Positions 17,083-25,990 of a stretch of DNA of 64,000 bases are shown here, piece after piece. The notes below the pieces were generated by a model. That model had not been told where the DNA came from. It saw only the letters and a list, made by a program, of their open reading frames with translations, and made no database searches. The first letter of the stretch is position 1, and the number at the start of each line of letters is the position of its first letter. The translations under genes and the position numbers were made by a program. This DNA comes from Lachnospiraceae bacterium. GTDB taxonomy: Bacteria > Bacillota > Clostridia > Lachnospirales > Lachnospiraceae. Location of the stretch: NCBI GenBank assembly GCA_022510745.1, contig JAFLSY010000002.1:62001-126000 (forward strand), read 5' to 3'.

Positions 17083-17111
17083 ACGTACGTCTTCAGATAA
17101 GCTAGAATAAC
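17083..17111 (+). promoter_or_regulatory. SigA-type promoter of tetR-rpiR with overlapping palindrome
   Basis: -35 TTGACG, 17-base spacer, -10 TAGAAT (in GCTAGAATAAC). The perfect palindrome GACGTACGTC overlaps the -35 and is a good candidate operator for the TetR-family protein encoded just downstream. Confidence 0.65.
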
Positions 17112-17161
17112 AAGTGTTACGGTGGACAAACAGTGTGGATAAAAGTGCGAGGAGGCACATT

Positions 17162-17704
17162 ATGGCTAGAAAAGAATCTATTACGATTCAGGATATTTTA
17201 AATACTGCCTTTGCTATGGCGAGAGAGGAAGGGTTTTCCAATGTAACGGCCAGAAAAGTGGCGGCTAAAGCAGGATGCTCGACCCAGCCGATTTTTAGGG
17301 TGTATAAGAACATGGAAGAGCTATGGCAGGCTGTCTATGAAAAAGCAGTTGTTTTTTTCCATGACTATTATGATTTGTTTCCCAGGACAGGAACGAAGCC
17401 TTTTTCCAATCTGGGCATGGCATATATTGCCTTTGCCAGAGAAGAAAAACATTTATTTCAGCTGTTATTTTTATCGGAACTGCCCGGTAAAAAAGGCCTT
17501 TATGAGGTATTGAACGGCCAGAAGGGAAATGTGCTGGCGGAGATTAATAGAGCTGTGGCCATGGGATGCAAAGATCCACAGGGTATGTTCATGAGGATGT
17601 GGCTTTTTATTCATGGAGCGGCCTGCATGAATCTGACAGGGGATTACGATCTGTCCGATGCGGAAACAAAACATCTATTGGAGCAGGAGTATGTAAATGG
17701 ATAA
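17162..17704 (+). CDS. TetR-family transcriptional regulator
   Basis: 180 residues with the TetR N-terminal helix-turn-helix: ITIQDILNTAFAMAREEGF, then VTARKVAAKAGCSTQPIFRVY, where the recognition helix follows GCSTQPIF. The C-terminal ligand domain is divergent. Start ATG 17162 follows GAGGAGG; a longer frame from 17114 lacks a ribosome site. Its end overlaps the start of the RpiR-type gene by eight bases, so the two regulators are translationally coupled. Probably autoregulated through the GACGTACGTC palindrome; the ligand is unknown. Confidence 0.88.
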   Translation: MARKESITIQDILNTAFAMAREEGFSNVTARKVAAKAGCSTQPIFRVYKNMEELWQAVYEKAVVFFHDYYDLFPRTGTKPFSNLGMAYIAFAREEKHLFQLLFLSELPGKKGLYEVLNGQKGNVLAEINRAVAMGCKDPQGMFMRMWLFIHGAACMNLTGDYDLSDAETKHLLEQEYVNG

Positions 17705-18614
17705 AGCGCAGGATCTGATTACCAGAATCAATGACAAATTCCATACCATGAGCAAAAGCCACAAGGCAATAGCGGGCTACATAAAAGAGCATTATGATCA
17801 GGCGGTCTTTATGACGGCTGCAAAGATGGGAGAGGCTTTAGGTATCAGTGAATCCACGGTTGTTCGTTTTGCTTCCGGTCTGGGCTATGAAGGATATCCT
17901 GAGTTCCAGAAAGAACTGGAAGAATGGGTAAAAAACAAACTCTCCGATGTGCAGCGGATTAATGTAAAGTACGGTCACAGCAGTCAGTCGGAGATTCTTT
18001 CCTCTGTGCTGGGAGCGGATATTGAAAAAATACAGGATACAATCGTGAATCTGGATCCCCACGCTTTTGAGATGGCAGTTTCCGCCATATTAGAGGCCAG
18101 AACGGTATATATTATCGGCTTAAGGAGCTGTGCACCTTTGGCGGATTTTCTGCAGTTTTATCTCAATATGATAAGACCTAACGTGGTGCTTTTAAATACC
18201 ACCAGCGTCAGCGAAACTTTTGAGCAGATGATACGGATAGACGAAAAGGACGCCATTATCGGCATCAGCTTTCCGCGTTATTCCATGCGTACCTTAAAAG
18301 CCATGGAATTTGCTAACGACAGAAACGCAAAGGTGATCAGTGTAACGGATTCCATTCATTCTCCCATGTGCCTGTACTCTTCCTTAAATCTGTTAGCAAG
18401 GAGCGATATGGTATCCATTGTAGATTCCCTTGTAGCGCCTTTAAGTGTGATCAATGCGCTGGTAGTGGCTATGTGCTTAAAGCGGCCGCAAGAAGTTAAG
18501 AGGAACCTGGAAGCGTTGGAAGATGCATGGAATAATTATCAGGTATACTTAAACGATGAGATCAATTTCATCGATGAAAAACCTATTTTGGACAATCCTT
18601 TATTTAAAATGTAA
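17697..18614 (+). CDS. MurR/RpiR-family regulator (HTH plus SIS domain)
   Basis: 305 residues. The N-terminal HTH of the RpiR family is present (AAKMGEALGISESTVVRFASGLGYEGYPEF, in two adjoining stretches), followed by a sugar-isomerase SIS domain from about residue 120 (VYIIGLRSCAPLADF; DAIIGISFPRYS; VISVTDS). Such proteins sense phosphosugars and control sugar or amino-sugar operons. No sugar genes are adjacent, so its target is unknown; being encoded as an overlapping pair with TetR and followed by housekeeping genes is unusual. Confidence 0.92.
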   Translation: MDKAQDLITRINDKFHTMSKSHKAIAGYIKEHYDQAVFMTAAKMGEALGISESTVVRFASGLGYEGYPEFQKELEEWVKNKLSDVQRINVKYGHSSQSEILSSVLGADIEKIQDTIVNLDPHAFEMAVSAILEARTVYIIGLRSCAPLADFLQFYLNMIRPNVVLLNTTSVSETFEQMIRIDEKDAIIGISFPRYSMRTLKAMEFANDRNAKVISVTDSIHSPMCLYSSLNLLARSDMVSIVDSLVAPLSVINALVVAMCLKRPQEVKRNLEALEDAWNNYQVYLNDEINFIDEKPILDNPLFKM

Positions 18615-18636
18615 GAATCAGTGAAAAGGCAAAACT

Positions 18637-19896
18637 ATGAGCAAGGTCATTATAATAGGCGGCGGTGCAGCGGGTATGATGGCTGCCGTGGCTGCCGCGG
18701 AAAATGGGCATAGTATCCTGCTCTTGGAAAAGAATGAGAAACTGGGAAAGAAGCTGTTTATTACGGGGAAGGGCCGATGTAATGTGACCAATGCCTGTGA
18801 TATGGAGGACCTGTTTCAGAATGTGCTTACCAATCCGAAATTTTTATACAGTGCTTTTTATGCCTATGACAATCATAGGCTGATGTCTTTTTTTGAGAAG
18901 GCTGGCTGCCCTTTAAAAACGGAACGCGGGGAGCGGGTATTTCCTGTTTCAGACCATTCCTCGGATATCATTAAGGCACTGATGAGGCGGCTGAAAGAGC
19001 TTTCCGTAGAAGTGGCGCTGCATACCTGTGTAGAGGCATTACTTTGGGAGGAGATAGGAGAAAGAAAGCATATCAAAGGGGTAAGGCTGCAAAATGGCCG
19101 AGAAGAGAGGGCCGATGCAGTGATCGTTGCCACGGGCGGACTTTCCTATGCAAGCACCGGTTCCGATGGGGACGGCTATCGTTTTGCAGAAGAAACTTCC
19201 CATAAATTGATACAAACCAGACCGGGACTGGTGCCATTAGAGGCCGAGGAGAGCTTTTGTGCAAAGCTGATGGGGCTTTCTCTGAAAAATGTAGCGATAT
19301 CGCTGGTATATGGAAGCAAAGAAATCTACAGCGGCTTCGGGGAAATGTTGTTTACCCATTTCGGCGTGAGCGGTCCTTTGATCTTAAGCGCTGCAAGCCA
19401 CTATGTGAAAAGAGCCTGGGGAGAACGGGCTGCGCTTTATATTGATTTAAAGCCGGCGCTTTCCATGGAGCAATTGGACAAGCGTCTGCTGCGGGATTTT
19501 GAAGAGAATAAAAATAAAGCTTTCAAGAATGCACTGGGCGGACTGTTTCCTGCAAAGCTGATTCCGGTTATGATCTCATGTTCCGGCATAGATGGAAATA
19601 AAAAAGTAAATGAGATAACCAGAGAGGAGAGGAAAGGCTTTGCAGATTTGATAAAGCGTTTTCCTTTGACGATAACGGGCACCCGTGGATTTGCGGAAGC
19701 CATCATTACCCAGGGGGGCGTTTCCGTAAAGGATATCAACCCTTCCACCATGGAATCAAAACTGGTGGAAGGCCTTTATTTTGCAGGAGAGGTTTTGGAT
19801 GTGGATGCCCTGACAGGAGGATTTAATTTACAGATAGCATGGTCTACGGGCCATCTGGCCGGAAGCAGTATTCCGACAGATATTTCAAAAAGATAA
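18637..19896 (+). CDS. HI0933/YhiN-type FAD-binding oxidoreductase
   Basis: A 419-residue flavoprotein. The FAD dinucleotide motif is at the N-terminus (IIIGGGAAGMMAAVAAAENG), followed by the family signature KLFITGKGRCNVTN and, near the end, GEVLDVDALTGGFNLQIAWSTGHLAG. The family is annotated as aminoacetone oxidase or NAD(P)/FAD-dependent oxidoreductase, but the cellular reaction is not settled. It sits directly upstream of cmk, an arrangement common in Clostridia, and is probably in one transcript with cmk, ispH and rpsA. Confidence 0.92.
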   Translation: MSKVIIIGGGAAGMMAAVAAAENGHSILLLEKNEKLGKKLFITGKGRCNVTNACDMEDLFQNVLTNPKFLYSAFYAYDNHRLMSFFEKAGCPLKTERGERVFPVSDHSSDIIKALMRRLKELSVEVALHTCVEALLWEEIGERKHIKGVRLQNGREERADAVIVATGGLSYASTGSDGDGYRFAEETSHKLIQTRPGLVPLEAEESFCAKLMGLSLKNVAISLVYGSKEIYSGFGEMLFTHFGVSGPLILSAASHYVKRAWGERAALYIDLKPALSMEQLDKRLLRDFEENKNKAFKNALGGLFPAKLIPVMISCSGIDGNKKVNEITREERKGFADLIKRFPLTITGTRGFAEAIITQGGVSVKDINPSTMESKLVEGLYFAGEVLDVDALTGGFNLQIAWSTGHLAGSSIPTDISKR

Positions 19897-19911
19897 AAGG
19901 AGAAAATGCAT

Positions 19912-20586
19912 ATGGGCTATTGTGTTGCCATAGACGGCCCTGCGGGTGCGGGCAAGAGTACGATCGCAAGGCTGGTTGCGGAAAAGATGAATTTGGTGTA
20001 TGTGGATACGGGAGCCATGTACAGAGCCATGGCCTTGTTTATGCTGCGGGAAAAAGTCTCAAAAGACGATCCCGAGGGCATCAGCAGAAAATGTGAAGAA
20101 GCGGATATCACCATCAAATATGAGAACGGGGAGCAGGTGGTGTATTTAAACGGAGAAAACGTGAATGCTCTGCTGCGCACTGAGGAGGTAAGCAATATGG
20201 CGTCCGTCAGCTCCACTCAAAAGGCCGTGAGGATCAAATTAGTAAATCTGCAGAAACAGATGACAAAAACCACGGATGTCATTATGGACGGCAGGGATAT
20301 CGGTACCTGCGTACTGCCGGATGCAGACGTGAAGATTTATTTAACTGCAAACAGCAGCGTAAGAGCAAAGAGACGTTTTGACGAATTGCAGGCAAAGGGC
20401 GTGGAATGCTCTCTTGCAGAAATAGAAAAAGATATCATTGATAGGGATTATAGGGATATGCACAGGGAAGAGTCGCCTCTTAAGCAGGCGGAGGACGCCA
20501 TACTGGTGGATACTTCCGGGATGACGATAGAGGAAGTGGCAGAGAAGATCATCGGTATCTGTGAGGCAAAGAAAAGGGGTTTTTGA
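19912..20586 (+). CDS. cmk: Cytidylate kinase
   Basis: Phosphorylates CMP/dCMP with ATP. The 224-residue product has the P-loop GPAGAGKST, the YVDTGAMYRA substrate segment, the MDGRDIGTCVLPDADVK segment and the lid region RAKRRFDEL. ATG 19912 is preferred because AAAGGAG ends nine bases upstream; ATG 19906 is only three bases from it. The stop overlaps the possible TTG start of ispH. Confidence 0.96.
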   Translation: MGYCVAIDGPAGAGKSTIARLVAEKMNLVYVDTGAMYRAMALFMLREKVSKDDPEGISRKCEEADITIKYENGEQVVYLNGENVNALLRTEEVSNMASVSSTQKAVRIKLVNLQKQMTKTTDVIMDGRDIGTCVLPDADVKIYLTANSSVRAKRRFDELQAKGVECSLAEIEKDIIDRDYRDMHREESPLKQAEDAILVDTSGMTIEEVAEKIIGICEAKKRGF

Positions 20587-20588
20587 TT

Positions 20589-21437
20589 TTGGAAGTTGTA
20601 CTGGCTAAGAGTATGGGATTCTGCTTTGGAGTAAAGCGAGCCGTGGAAACTGTCTATGAGCAGGCGGGAAAAGGGGAGTCTATCTACACCTACGGAGAAA
20701 TTGTGAACAACGAAGAAGTGGTGGAGGATCTTTGCCGCAGAGGTGTCAAGGTAATAGCCGACAGGGCAGAATTGAAAGAAATAAAAAGCGGAACCGTGAT
20801 CATCCGCGCCCATGGAGTCGCAAGGGATGTTTACGAGCAGATTGCCGCACAGGGTCTGACCTTAATAGACGCTACATGTCCTTTTGTAAAACGGATTCAC
20901 CGTATTGTGGAAAGTGAAAGTGAGGCCGGCAGACAGATCGTAGTGGTTGGCAGTCCACTGCATCCGGAGGTGGAAGGAATTGTAGGATGGTGTAAAAATC
21001 CTGCCGTCATTATCGAAACGACGGAAGAAGCGGAGGCTTTTTTACCTGCGGAGGACAAAGCTTTCTGCATAGTATCTCAAACGACATTTAACTACAAGAA
21101 ATTTCAAGATGTAGTTGAAATTTTTAATAAAAAAGGCTATAATGTTAATATTGCAAAAACTATCTGTAATGCAACGGAAGAACGGCAGAAAGAGGCAAAA
21201 GAAATTGCGGCTTCTGTAGATGCTATGATAGTCATAGGAGGCAGACATAGCTCCAATACCAGAAAGCTTTATGAGATTTGCAGCAGGGAATGTGCGCAGA
21301 CCTATTTTATACAGACACTGGATGACTTGCATTTAGAACTACCCAAATCTGTCCGACTGGTGGGTATTACGGCAGGGGCGTCAACCCCAAACAATATAAT
21401 CGAGGAGGTTCAAAATTATGTCAGAATTAACTTTTGA
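20589..21437 (+). CDS. ispH: 4-hydroxy-3-methylbut-2-enyl diphosphate reductase
   Basis: Last enzyme of the non-mevalonate isoprenoid route, making IPP and DMAPP. The three cysteines that hold its iron-sulphur cluster are present: C12 (GFCFGV), C97 (ATCPFV) and C193 (TICNAT). About 282 residues, a normal single-domain IspH. The start is TTG 20589 (or TTG 20583), both rare; AGGGG lies at about 20575 and translation is probably coupled to cmk. The 3' end overlaps the S1-protein start by 20 bases in another frame; in many Clostridia these two are one fused protein. Confidence 0.95.
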   Translation: MEVVLAKSMGFCFGVKRAVETVYEQAGKGESIYTYGEIVNNEEVVEDLCRRGVKVIADRAELKEIKSGTVIIRAHGVARDVYEQIAAQGLTLIDATCPFVKRIHRIVESESEAGRQIVVVGSPLHPEVEGIVGWCKNPAVIIETTEEAEAFLPAEDKAFCIVSQTTFNYKKFQDVVEIFNKKGYNVNIAKTICNATEERQKEAKEIAASVDAMIVIGGRHSSNTRKLYEICSRECAQTYFIQTLDDLHLELPKSVRLVGITAGASTPNNIIEEVQNYVRINF

Positions 21438-22587
21438 ACAAATGTTGAATGAAGAATCATTAAAGACAATACACACGGGAGAGATAGTTGACGGTACAGT
21501 TATAGATGTTAAGCCTGAGCAGATCGTACTTAATATCAATTACAAGTCAGATGGTATTCTTACCAAGAGCGAGTATACCAATGATCCGAGTGTGGATTTA
21601 ACGACTGTGGTAAAAGCAGGCGATACCATGACGGTAAAGGTCATAAAAGTCAATGACGGAGAGGGACAGGTTCTCTTAAGTTACAAGCGTCTTGCTGCAG
21701 AAAGAGGAAACAAGAGAATAGAAGAGGCCTACAATAACAAAGAGGTTTTAAAGGCCACCGTGGCGCAGGTATTGGAAGGCGGTTTAAGTGTTGTCGTGGA
21801 CGAGGTCAGAATTTTTATTCCTGCCAGCTTGGTTTCCGATACTTACGAAAAAGATTTAAGCAAATATGCAGGTCAGGAGATTGAATTCGTAATCAGCGAA
21901 TATAATCCTAAGAGGAGAAGATATATCGGAGATAGGAGGCAGTTGGTTGCCGCTAAAAAGGCAGAACTGCAGAAAGAACTCTTTGAGCGTATTAAAGAAG
22001 GAGATGTTGTGGAAGGTACCGTAAAGAATGTAACGGACTTCGGCGCATTCATCGATTTAGGCGGTGCTGACGGTCTGCTTCACATTTCCGAGATGTCATG
22101 GGGACGTATTGAACATCCCAAGAAGGTCTTCAAGGTGGGCGACACGATCAACGTGCTGATCAAGGAGATCAATGGCAGTAAGATTGCTTTAAGCTTAAAG
22201 TTCGACGAATTAAATCCTTGGAAGGATGCTGCTGCGAAGTATGCGGTGGGAACGGAAGTGACCGGTACGGTTGCCAGAATGACGGACTTTGGTGCATTTG
22301 TAGAGCTGGAGCCGGGCGTGGATGCTTTGCTGCATGTATCCCAGATTTCCAAAGAGCATATTGAGAAGCCGGCTGATGTACTGAAAGTTGGTGAATCCGT
22401 AACCGCAAAGATTGTGGATTTCAACGAAGAGGATAAGAAGATCAGCTTGAGTATCAAGGCGCTGCTGGCACCCGAGCCCGAAGCCGAGGTTGAAGAAACC
22501 GCAGAAGAGGAAGATGCAGAGGTTGTATCCGTTGATATTGATGCGGTAATTGCGGCAGAGAAGGACGCTGAGGAGAGCGAAGAATAA
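21418..22587 (+). CDS. rpsA: S1-domain RNA-binding protein (ribosomal protein S1-like)
   Basis: 389 residues with four S1 motifs, at roughly residues 20-90, 105-170, 190-260 and 275-345; the last two are the best conserved (GTVKNVTDFGAFIDLGG..GLLHISEMSW and GTVARMTDFGAFVELEPGVDAL). A highly acidic tail (EVEETAEEEDAEVV) follows. It probably helps mRNA bind to the 30S subunit. The start ATG 21418 lies within the last codons of ispH after GAGGAGG. Confidence 0.93.
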   Translation: MSELTFEQMLNEESLKTIHTGEIVDGTVIDVKPEQIVLNINYKSDGILTKSEYTNDPSVDLTTVVKAGDTMTVKVIKVNDGEGQVLLSYKRLAAERGNKRIEEAYNNKEVLKATVAQVLEGGLSVVVDEVRIFIPASLVSDTYEKDLSKYAGQEIEFVISEYNPKRRRYIGDRRQLVAAKKAELQKELFERIKEGDVVEGTVKNVTDFGAFIDLGGADGLLHISEMSWGRIEHPKKVFKVGDTINVLIKEINGSKIALSLKFDELNPWKDAAAKYAVGTEVTGTVARMTDFGAFVELEPGVDALLHVSQISKEHIEKPADVLKVGESVTAKIVDFNEEDKKISLSIKALLAPEPEAEVEETAEEEDAEVVSVDIDAVIAAEKDAEESEE

Positions 22588-22613
22588 ATATATACAGAGT
22601 ATGAGGTGTCGGC

Positions 22614-23390
22614 ATGGCTTATGATTATGAATATTTTAAAAAAGCAGTTTTTGATCTGACAGCTATCAATTTGAATGCTTATAAACAACAGCAAATGAAA
22701 CGGCGGATAGATACCCTGATCAGCAAGAACGGTGTAAAAGAGTATGATAAATATCTGCAGTTATTGAAGACTGATCAGGCCCGTTTCGAAGAATTTGTCA
22801 ATTATCTCACAATCAATGTTTCCGAGTTTTACCGCAATCCGGAGCAGTGGCATATATTGGATAAAGAAGTGATTCCGGAACTGATCGGTAAGTTCGGTAA
22901 GAATTTAAAAATCTGGAGCGCTGCTTGTTCCACGGGAGATGAGCCTTATTCTTTGGTAATGGCGTTGTCCAGACATCTGCCCTTAAGTCAGATTAAGATT
23001 GTTGCTACAGATATTGATAAGCAGGTGATTGCAAAGGCTAAGACGGGGCTCTATGGAGAGAAGAGTCTGGCGGGAGTGCCGGATGATTTAAAACAGAAGT
23101 ATTTTACTAAGATTGGTCCTTCCTATCAGATTTCTCAGGAAATTAAGGATAGAGTGGAATTTAAACAACACAATCTTTTAAAAGATGACTATCCCACGGA
23201 CTGCCATTTAATCGTCTGCAGGAATGTCCTGATTTACTTTACCGAAGAAGCAAAGATAGAGGTTTATAAAAAATTTGCGCGTTCTTTAAAATCGGGTGGT
23301 ATTTTATTTATCGGCAGTACGGAACAGATTATTATTTACAAAGAAATAGGCTATGAACGGAAGAATTCTTTCTTTTATCTGAAGCCTTAA
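22614..23390 (+). CDS. cheR: CheR-type protein-glutamate O-methyltransferase
   Basis: 258 residues. It has the CheR N-terminal helical domain and the SAM-binding domain with NVSEFYRNPEQW, the WSAACSTGDEPYSLVM motif I, and VCRNVLIYFTEEA. The family methylates chemoreceptors using SAM. No receptor, CheA, CheB or flagellar genes are near; it trails the rpsA unit and ends at a bidirectional terminator, so its partner system lies elsewhere. Confidence 0.93.
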   Translation: MAYDYEYFKKAVFDLTAINLNAYKQQQMKRRIDTLISKNGVKEYDKYLQLLKTDQARFEEFVNYLTINVSEFYRNPEQWHILDKEVIPELIGKFGKNLKIWSAACSTGDEPYSLVMALSRHLPLSQIKIVATDIDKQVIAKAKTGLYGEKSLAGVPDDLKQKYFTKIGPSYQISQEIKDRVEFKQHNLLKDDYPTDCHLIVCRNVLIYFTEEAKIEVYKKFARSLKSGGILFIGSTEQIIIYKEIGYERKNSFFYLKP

Positions 23391-23398
23391 AACAATTG

Positions 23399-23436
23399 TA
23401 AAAAGGGTATGTATTTTGATGATACATACCCTTTTT
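23399..23436. terminator. Bidirectional terminator between cheR and the exonuclease gene
   Basis: AAAAAGGGTATGTA and TACATACCCTTTTT form a long stem with a short loop; both strands end in T runs, serving two convergent genes. Confidence 0.9.
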
Positions 23437-23437
23437 C

Positions 23438-24538
23438 TTATGCCTGACACATCATTTCAAGAATATGTTTTGCATAGGCGGCAAAAGCAGGTCTATCCCT
23501 TTTTAATTCGTCGGTCAGTTCAAAAAACAACTCTTTACTTTTATAATCCCGCTTAAAAAAGGGAGTCATAATGGGCTCCCACTCCGGAAGATACAGGGAG
23601 TATTTTCTGGTGTAGCAGGTAGCGGCGGTAGCCTGAAGGCGATGTGCTTTGTCTACGAAAGTGGCGACGGATTTGTGCAGTGCAACATCTTCTATGGGCA
23701 GATAGTAGTAGTCTTTATAGTTGGTATAGAAATACTTCAGTTCCTCCTCATAAATAGGTACCTTGATATGCGCCAGTTCGCCCTCTCCTTTAAAGTAGCA
23801 TTCTCCCACGGCAACAGAGAGAGGCACCGGCAGTGGAGAAGGCAGAAGCATGGTCATGATCAGTTCCTGTCTGCGGTTGCCTATATGGTCCGTATAATAG
23901 TTGGCTTGTACTTTCTTTGCTTTCAGTTCGCCGTTAAAGATGTCATAATAGGACAAAACGGGCAGAATGTTCAACATACCAAAAATATCTTCAAAGTTGT
24001 GGAGCAGCAAGGCAGCACAGGCCAGTTCATCCGGCTGTTGTACATAATCGTGGTAAATCCCGATCAGTTCACCGCCGGAAAATATATCTTCTCTTTTGAT
24101 GCCCAGATATTGTTCAATCGTTTTCTGTTTGCAGTTTGGCAGCCTTAAGAATGATTTGTAAGGGGAAATTCGCTTATACAGATCAATTCCTTTATGGTTA
24201 TCAAAATTATAGGGCATCCCATACTGCTCGCATTTCTGCAGCAGATAGGGCAGATCGAAATTGTTACCGTTAAAATGAACCAGATACTCGAAGCGGGATG
24301 CAAAGTCAAAAAATGCATGTAAAACCTCTTTTTCCTGCTCGTAGGTTTCCGCCATCCACTGTTTGATATACATGCCGTCTTCTTCATAATAAGCGCAGCC
24401 GATCATATACAATACAGAACTTTTTGCTGTAAAGCCGGTAGTTTCAATGTCCAGAAAGAGCACCTGCGTGGGAGGAGCCAGCCGCTCCAGTGGATAGGCC
24501 GGTTTAAAATCATCTAATTTGGTGTTTTCGGTAATCAT
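23438..24538 (-). CDS. RNase H-like exonuclease domain protein (YprB-like)
   Basis: 366 residues. A DEDD-type 3'-5' exonuclease fold is shown by LFLDIETTGF near residue 30, HFNGNNFDLPYL near 93 and an RRQ.. C-terminal region; the family is the RNase_H_2/YprB type whose substrate is unknown. A C-terminal part of about 130 residues follows, rich in Tyr. Start ATG 24536-24538 is preceded by AAGGAGAG on the minus strand; a longer frame to 24571 runs across that ribosome site. It is a single gene divergent from rnfC. Confidence 0.83.
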   Translation of the reverse strand: MITENTKLDDFKPAYPLERLAPPTQVLFLDIETTGFTAKSSVLYMIGCAYYEEDGMYIKQWMAETYEQEKEVLHAFFDFASRFEYLVHFNGNNFDLPYLLQKCEQYGMPYNFDNHKGIDLYKRISPYKSFLRLPNCKQKTIEQYLGIKREDIFSGGELIGIYHDYVQQPDELACAALLLHNFEDIFGMLNILPVLSYYDIFNGELKAKKVQANYYTDHIGNRRQELIMTMLLPSPLPVPLSVAVGECYFKGEGELAHIKVPIYEEELKYFYTNYKDYYYLPIEDVALHKSVATFVDKAHRLQATAATCYTRKYSLYLPEWEPIMTPFFKRDYKSKELFFELTDELKRDRPAFAAYAKHILEMMCQA

Positions 24539-24600
24539 AAAGCTCTCCTTTTGTAAACTTAAGTTTATCATAGCATATTTTTCAACATTTCAGTAGTATT

Positions 24601-24628
24601 TTGTAGAAAAAAATAGTATATTTAAGAT
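24601..24628 (+). promoter_or_regulatory. Candidate promoter of rnfCDGEAB
   Basis: -35 TTGTAG (24601-24606), 16-base spacer, -10 TAAGAT (24623-24628), 34 bases before the AGGAGG-led ATG. Moderate match. Confidence 0.5.
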
Positions 24629-24661
24629 AGAAGATTTACTTAAGAAAAGCAGGAGGTTTTT

Positions 24662-25978
24662 ATGGCCACGTTTACATTTACGGGAGGAATCCATCCTTAT
24701 GACGGCAAGGATTTAACCAAGGATAAGCCCATTAAAACAGTACTTCCTAAGGGAGAACTGGTATATCCCCTGTCACAGCATATCGGCGCGCCTGCGACAC
24801 CTATTGTAAAGAAGGGGGACAAAGTTCTTGTGGGGCAGAAAATAGCGGAAGCATCCGCCTTTGTCAGTGCCCCCGTTTATGCTTCTGTATCGGGAATTGT
24901 TAAGGCCATTGAACCCCGCAGGGTAGTGACCGGGGAGAGTGTGATGAGCATTGTTGTGGAAAACGACGATCGCTATGAAGAAGCAGAATATATGCCGCCC
25001 TTATATCCCGGTAAGAATACCGCGGAGGAGATTATAGAGAGGATCAAAGAAGCGGGTATTGTGGGTATGGGAGGTGCGGGCTTTCCTACTTTTATTAAAC
25101 TTTCACCAAAGAAACCTCAAAAAATAGAATATGTGATAGCGAACTGTGCAGAGTGCGAGCCCTATCTGACTTCGGACTACCGCAGGATGTTAGAGGAACC
25201 GGATAAGCTGATAGACGGCTTAAAAATCTCTTTGAGCCTGTTTCCCAAAGCCCATGGCATTTTGGCGGTAGAGGACAATAAGAGGGATTGTATTGAACTG
25301 CTTAAAAAGTTGATAAAGGATGAGAAGCGTATCAGCGTCAAGGCCCTGAAGACCAAGTATCCGCAGGGATCCGAACGCCAGCTGATCTATGCCACCACAG
25401 GGCGAAAAATAAATCATACCATGCTGCCGGCGGATGTCGGCTGCGTTGTGAATAATGTGGATACGCTGGTAGCCATTCATAGTGCGGTAACGGAAGGCAG
25501 GCCTTTGATGGAACGGATTGTGACCGTAACGGGAGATGCCATACGCATGCCTTGTAATTTTAAAGTGAGGATAGGTACAAATTATCGCGAGCTGATTGAG
25601 GAAGCGGGAGGCTTTCGAGTAAATCCTGCGAAGGTGGTTTCAGGCGGTCCCATGATGGGTTTTGCTCTTTTTGATTTAGACGTACCTACGACCAAGACGG
25701 CATCTGCTCTGTTGGCGCTTTCCAAGGATGATGTTTCGAATATGAAGCCCACGGCCTGTATCAAGTGTGGCAGATGTGTAGAAGTCTGTCCCGGAAGGGT
25801 ACTGCCCAATAAACTGATGGAAGCGGCGCTCCATGACGATGCAGAAACCTTCTTGAAATTGAACGGTATGGAATGCTGTGAATGCGGCTGCTGCAGTTAT
25901 AGCTGCCCGGCTAAACGTCCGCTGACCCAGACGATTAAATCCATGCGCAAGCTGCAGCTTGCCAAAAAGAAAAAGTAG
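24662..25978 (+). CDS. rnfC: Rnf complex subunit C
   Basis: The peripheral NADH-binding subunit of the ferredoxin:NAD+ oxidoreductase that pumps Na+ or H+. 438 residues: N-terminal GGIHPYDGK, the GMGGAGFPTFIKL NADH/FMN-binding glycine loop near residue 138, the ANCAECEPYLTSD stretch, then two [4Fe-4S] clusters, CIKCGRCVEVCP and CCECGCCSYSCP, near residues 365 and 405. Start ATG follows AGGAGG. First gene of a complete, tightly spaced six-gene operon. Confidence 0.97.
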   Translation: MATFTFTGGIHPYDGKDLTKDKPIKTVLPKGELVYPLSQHIGAPATPIVKKGDKVLVGQKIAEASAFVSAPVYASVSGIVKAIEPRRVVTGESVMSIVVENDDRYEEAEYMPPLYPGKNTAEEIIERIKEAGIVGMGGAGFPTFIKLSPKKPQKIEYVIANCAECEPYLTSDYRRMLEEPDKLIDGLKISLSLFPKAHGILAVEDNKRDCIELLKKLIKDEKRISVKALKTKYPQGSERQLIYATTGRKINHTMLPADVGCVVNNVDTLVAIHSAVTEGRPLMERIVTVTGDAIRMPCNFKVRIGTNYRELIEEAGGFRVNPAKVVSGGPMMGFALFDLDVPTTKTASALLALSKDDVSNMKPTACIKCGRCVEVCPGRVLPNKLMEAALHDDAETFLKLNGMECCECGCCSYSCPAKRPLTQTIKSMRKLQLAKKKK

Positions 25979-25990
25979 GAGGAAAGTGCA

